Positions 63,061 to 64,000 of a stretch of DNA of 64,000 bases are shown here, piece by piece; positions within the stretch are counted from its first letter, which is position 1, and every line of letters starts with the position of its first letter. Source of the stretch: Pithys albifrons albifrons (Eukaryota > Chordata > Aves > Passeriformes > Thamnophilidae). The stretch is from NCBI RefSeq assembly GCF_047495875.1, contig NC_092459.1, positions 22,491,795 through 22,555,794 of the forward strand, given 5' to 3'. A program made the translations under genes and the position numbers. The notes under the pieces were generated by a model. The model searched no databases. It was not told the DNA's origin and saw nothing but the letters and a program-made list of their open reading frames with translations.

Positions 63061-63652
63061 ATTGCCAGTTTTCCAAAGTTGTTCAGAAGAAAATGCTATT
63101 CTTTGGGTTCTCTCTTAACTTCCTGGATCTAAAGATATGTCCCACTTGCCTGTTGTATTGTCTTATTCTCTTTCTTCAGTGGATCAGGAGTTAGAAACCT
63201 GCCATTAACATCAAAGCCTGCCTGTCAGATGGTTGTGTTAACACTTTTTCCTTTTTGTTCTTTTTTAAAGGCTTTTTCCACTTGATCTTGCTATTTTAGA
63301 AGCCAGCAATAGACCATACTTTACAGCAACACTATTGGGTTTTTATTTTCTATCATTGTGCAGAGATCTAATGAATCTAATTATCATCAGAACTTGGATT
63401 CAGGAAAAGTGCATATGTCCTTGAAATACAAAATTATAACACTTCTTTCTGTTCCTTGAGATGAGATTGTTCTTCATCAGCGTTCATGTTATAGAAATGA
63501 TCAACTCAGCGATACCTTTCATACTAAAATATTGTTGTTAACATATACCCTTTTTTTTCTTTGTTATTTGGTCATAGTTCTCTTTTCAGTGTAGGTGCAT
63601 CTAAAATACTGCTGATACTTCTGCATCTTTTCTTACCTAACTAGTTCCCCCT
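63061..63652. other. Intergenic sequence
   Basis: Nothing recognised. Confidence 0.5.
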
Positions 63653-64000
63653 TGTCTTGGATTGAGCTGGCAAAACGCCAGCTGTCCAGGACAGAGTGAA
63701 AGGGTTCCTTCTCCTCCCAACCAGCCAAGGGAAAAAGAAGAGGGAGAGGAAAGAAAAACCCTCAAAACCAGGTTTATGCTGAAACTAACTACATGTATTT
63801 ATACAGAAAAGAGAAAATTAAGAGGAAACTACAATATAACACACACTTACACAAGTTATGTATAACAAGAAATAACTTCCCACTTCCCAGTAAACACAAA
63901 TTCTACCATTTTAACTACAAATCTTTCTAGATAAGTCAATTCTTCAGAGACAGATTTAAGCAGAGAGAAGAGCTAAGAACATTTTACTTCCCTCAGATAA
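63653..64000 (-). mobile_element. Family-1 LTR, cut by window end
   Basis: Starts TGTCTTGGATTGAGCTGGC on the plus strand and follows the plus-strand layout of the LTR at 26371, including ACTACATGTATTTATACAG and ATTTTACTTCCCTCAG. Only the 3' part (in element sense) is inside the window, so it cannot be said whether this is a solo LTR or part of a longer element. Confidence 0.85.

Overview
The window is vertebrate nuclear DNA, almost certainly from a bird. It holds small exons with GT/AG borders in long AT-rich introns, several CR1 LINE fragments (including a recognisable reverse-transcriptase segment), and many solo LTRs of endogenous retroviruses with 5-bp target-site duplications. The abundance and youth of the LTRs fit a songbird, but that is inference.

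One gene is present: TINAG (tubulointerstitial nephritis antigen), on the plus strand. Ten exons between 1012 and 38358 join in phase into an open 343-residue C-terminal part ending in a stop codon. The first exon(s), with the signal peptide and somatomedin-B-like region, lie upstream of the window. The encoded part has a short Cys-rich stretch and then the cathepsin-B-like domain, in which the catalytic Cys is Ser (codon 8911-8913) while the His (23451-23453) and Asn (38257-38259) are kept. This is the expected inactive-protease signature of the family. Two exons are only 46 nt long.

Region by region: 1-23 kb holds exons 1-8 as numbered here, with one solo LTR (2430-3037) and two CR1 fragments. 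The 13.7-kb intron 23471-37144 carries a complete, apparently young, non-autonomous LTR element on the minus strand (26371-29126). It has near-identical LTRs, a CTTAG duplication, an 18-nt primer-binding site matching tRNA-Gly(UCC), a polypurine tract, a 17-bp minisatellite, and no gag or pol. The same intron has older LTR and CR1 pieces at 34.3-35.7 kb. The last two exons are at 37145-37190 and 38248-38358.

From 38.4 kb to the end I see no gene. This is intergenic sequence rich in solo LTRs of at least four kinds, CR1 fragments (one split by an LTR), an unexplained 184-bp tandem repeat block near 48.5 kb, a 389-bp insertion inside an LTR near 51.8 kb, and microsatellites. A further copy of the young LTR family is cut by the window end.
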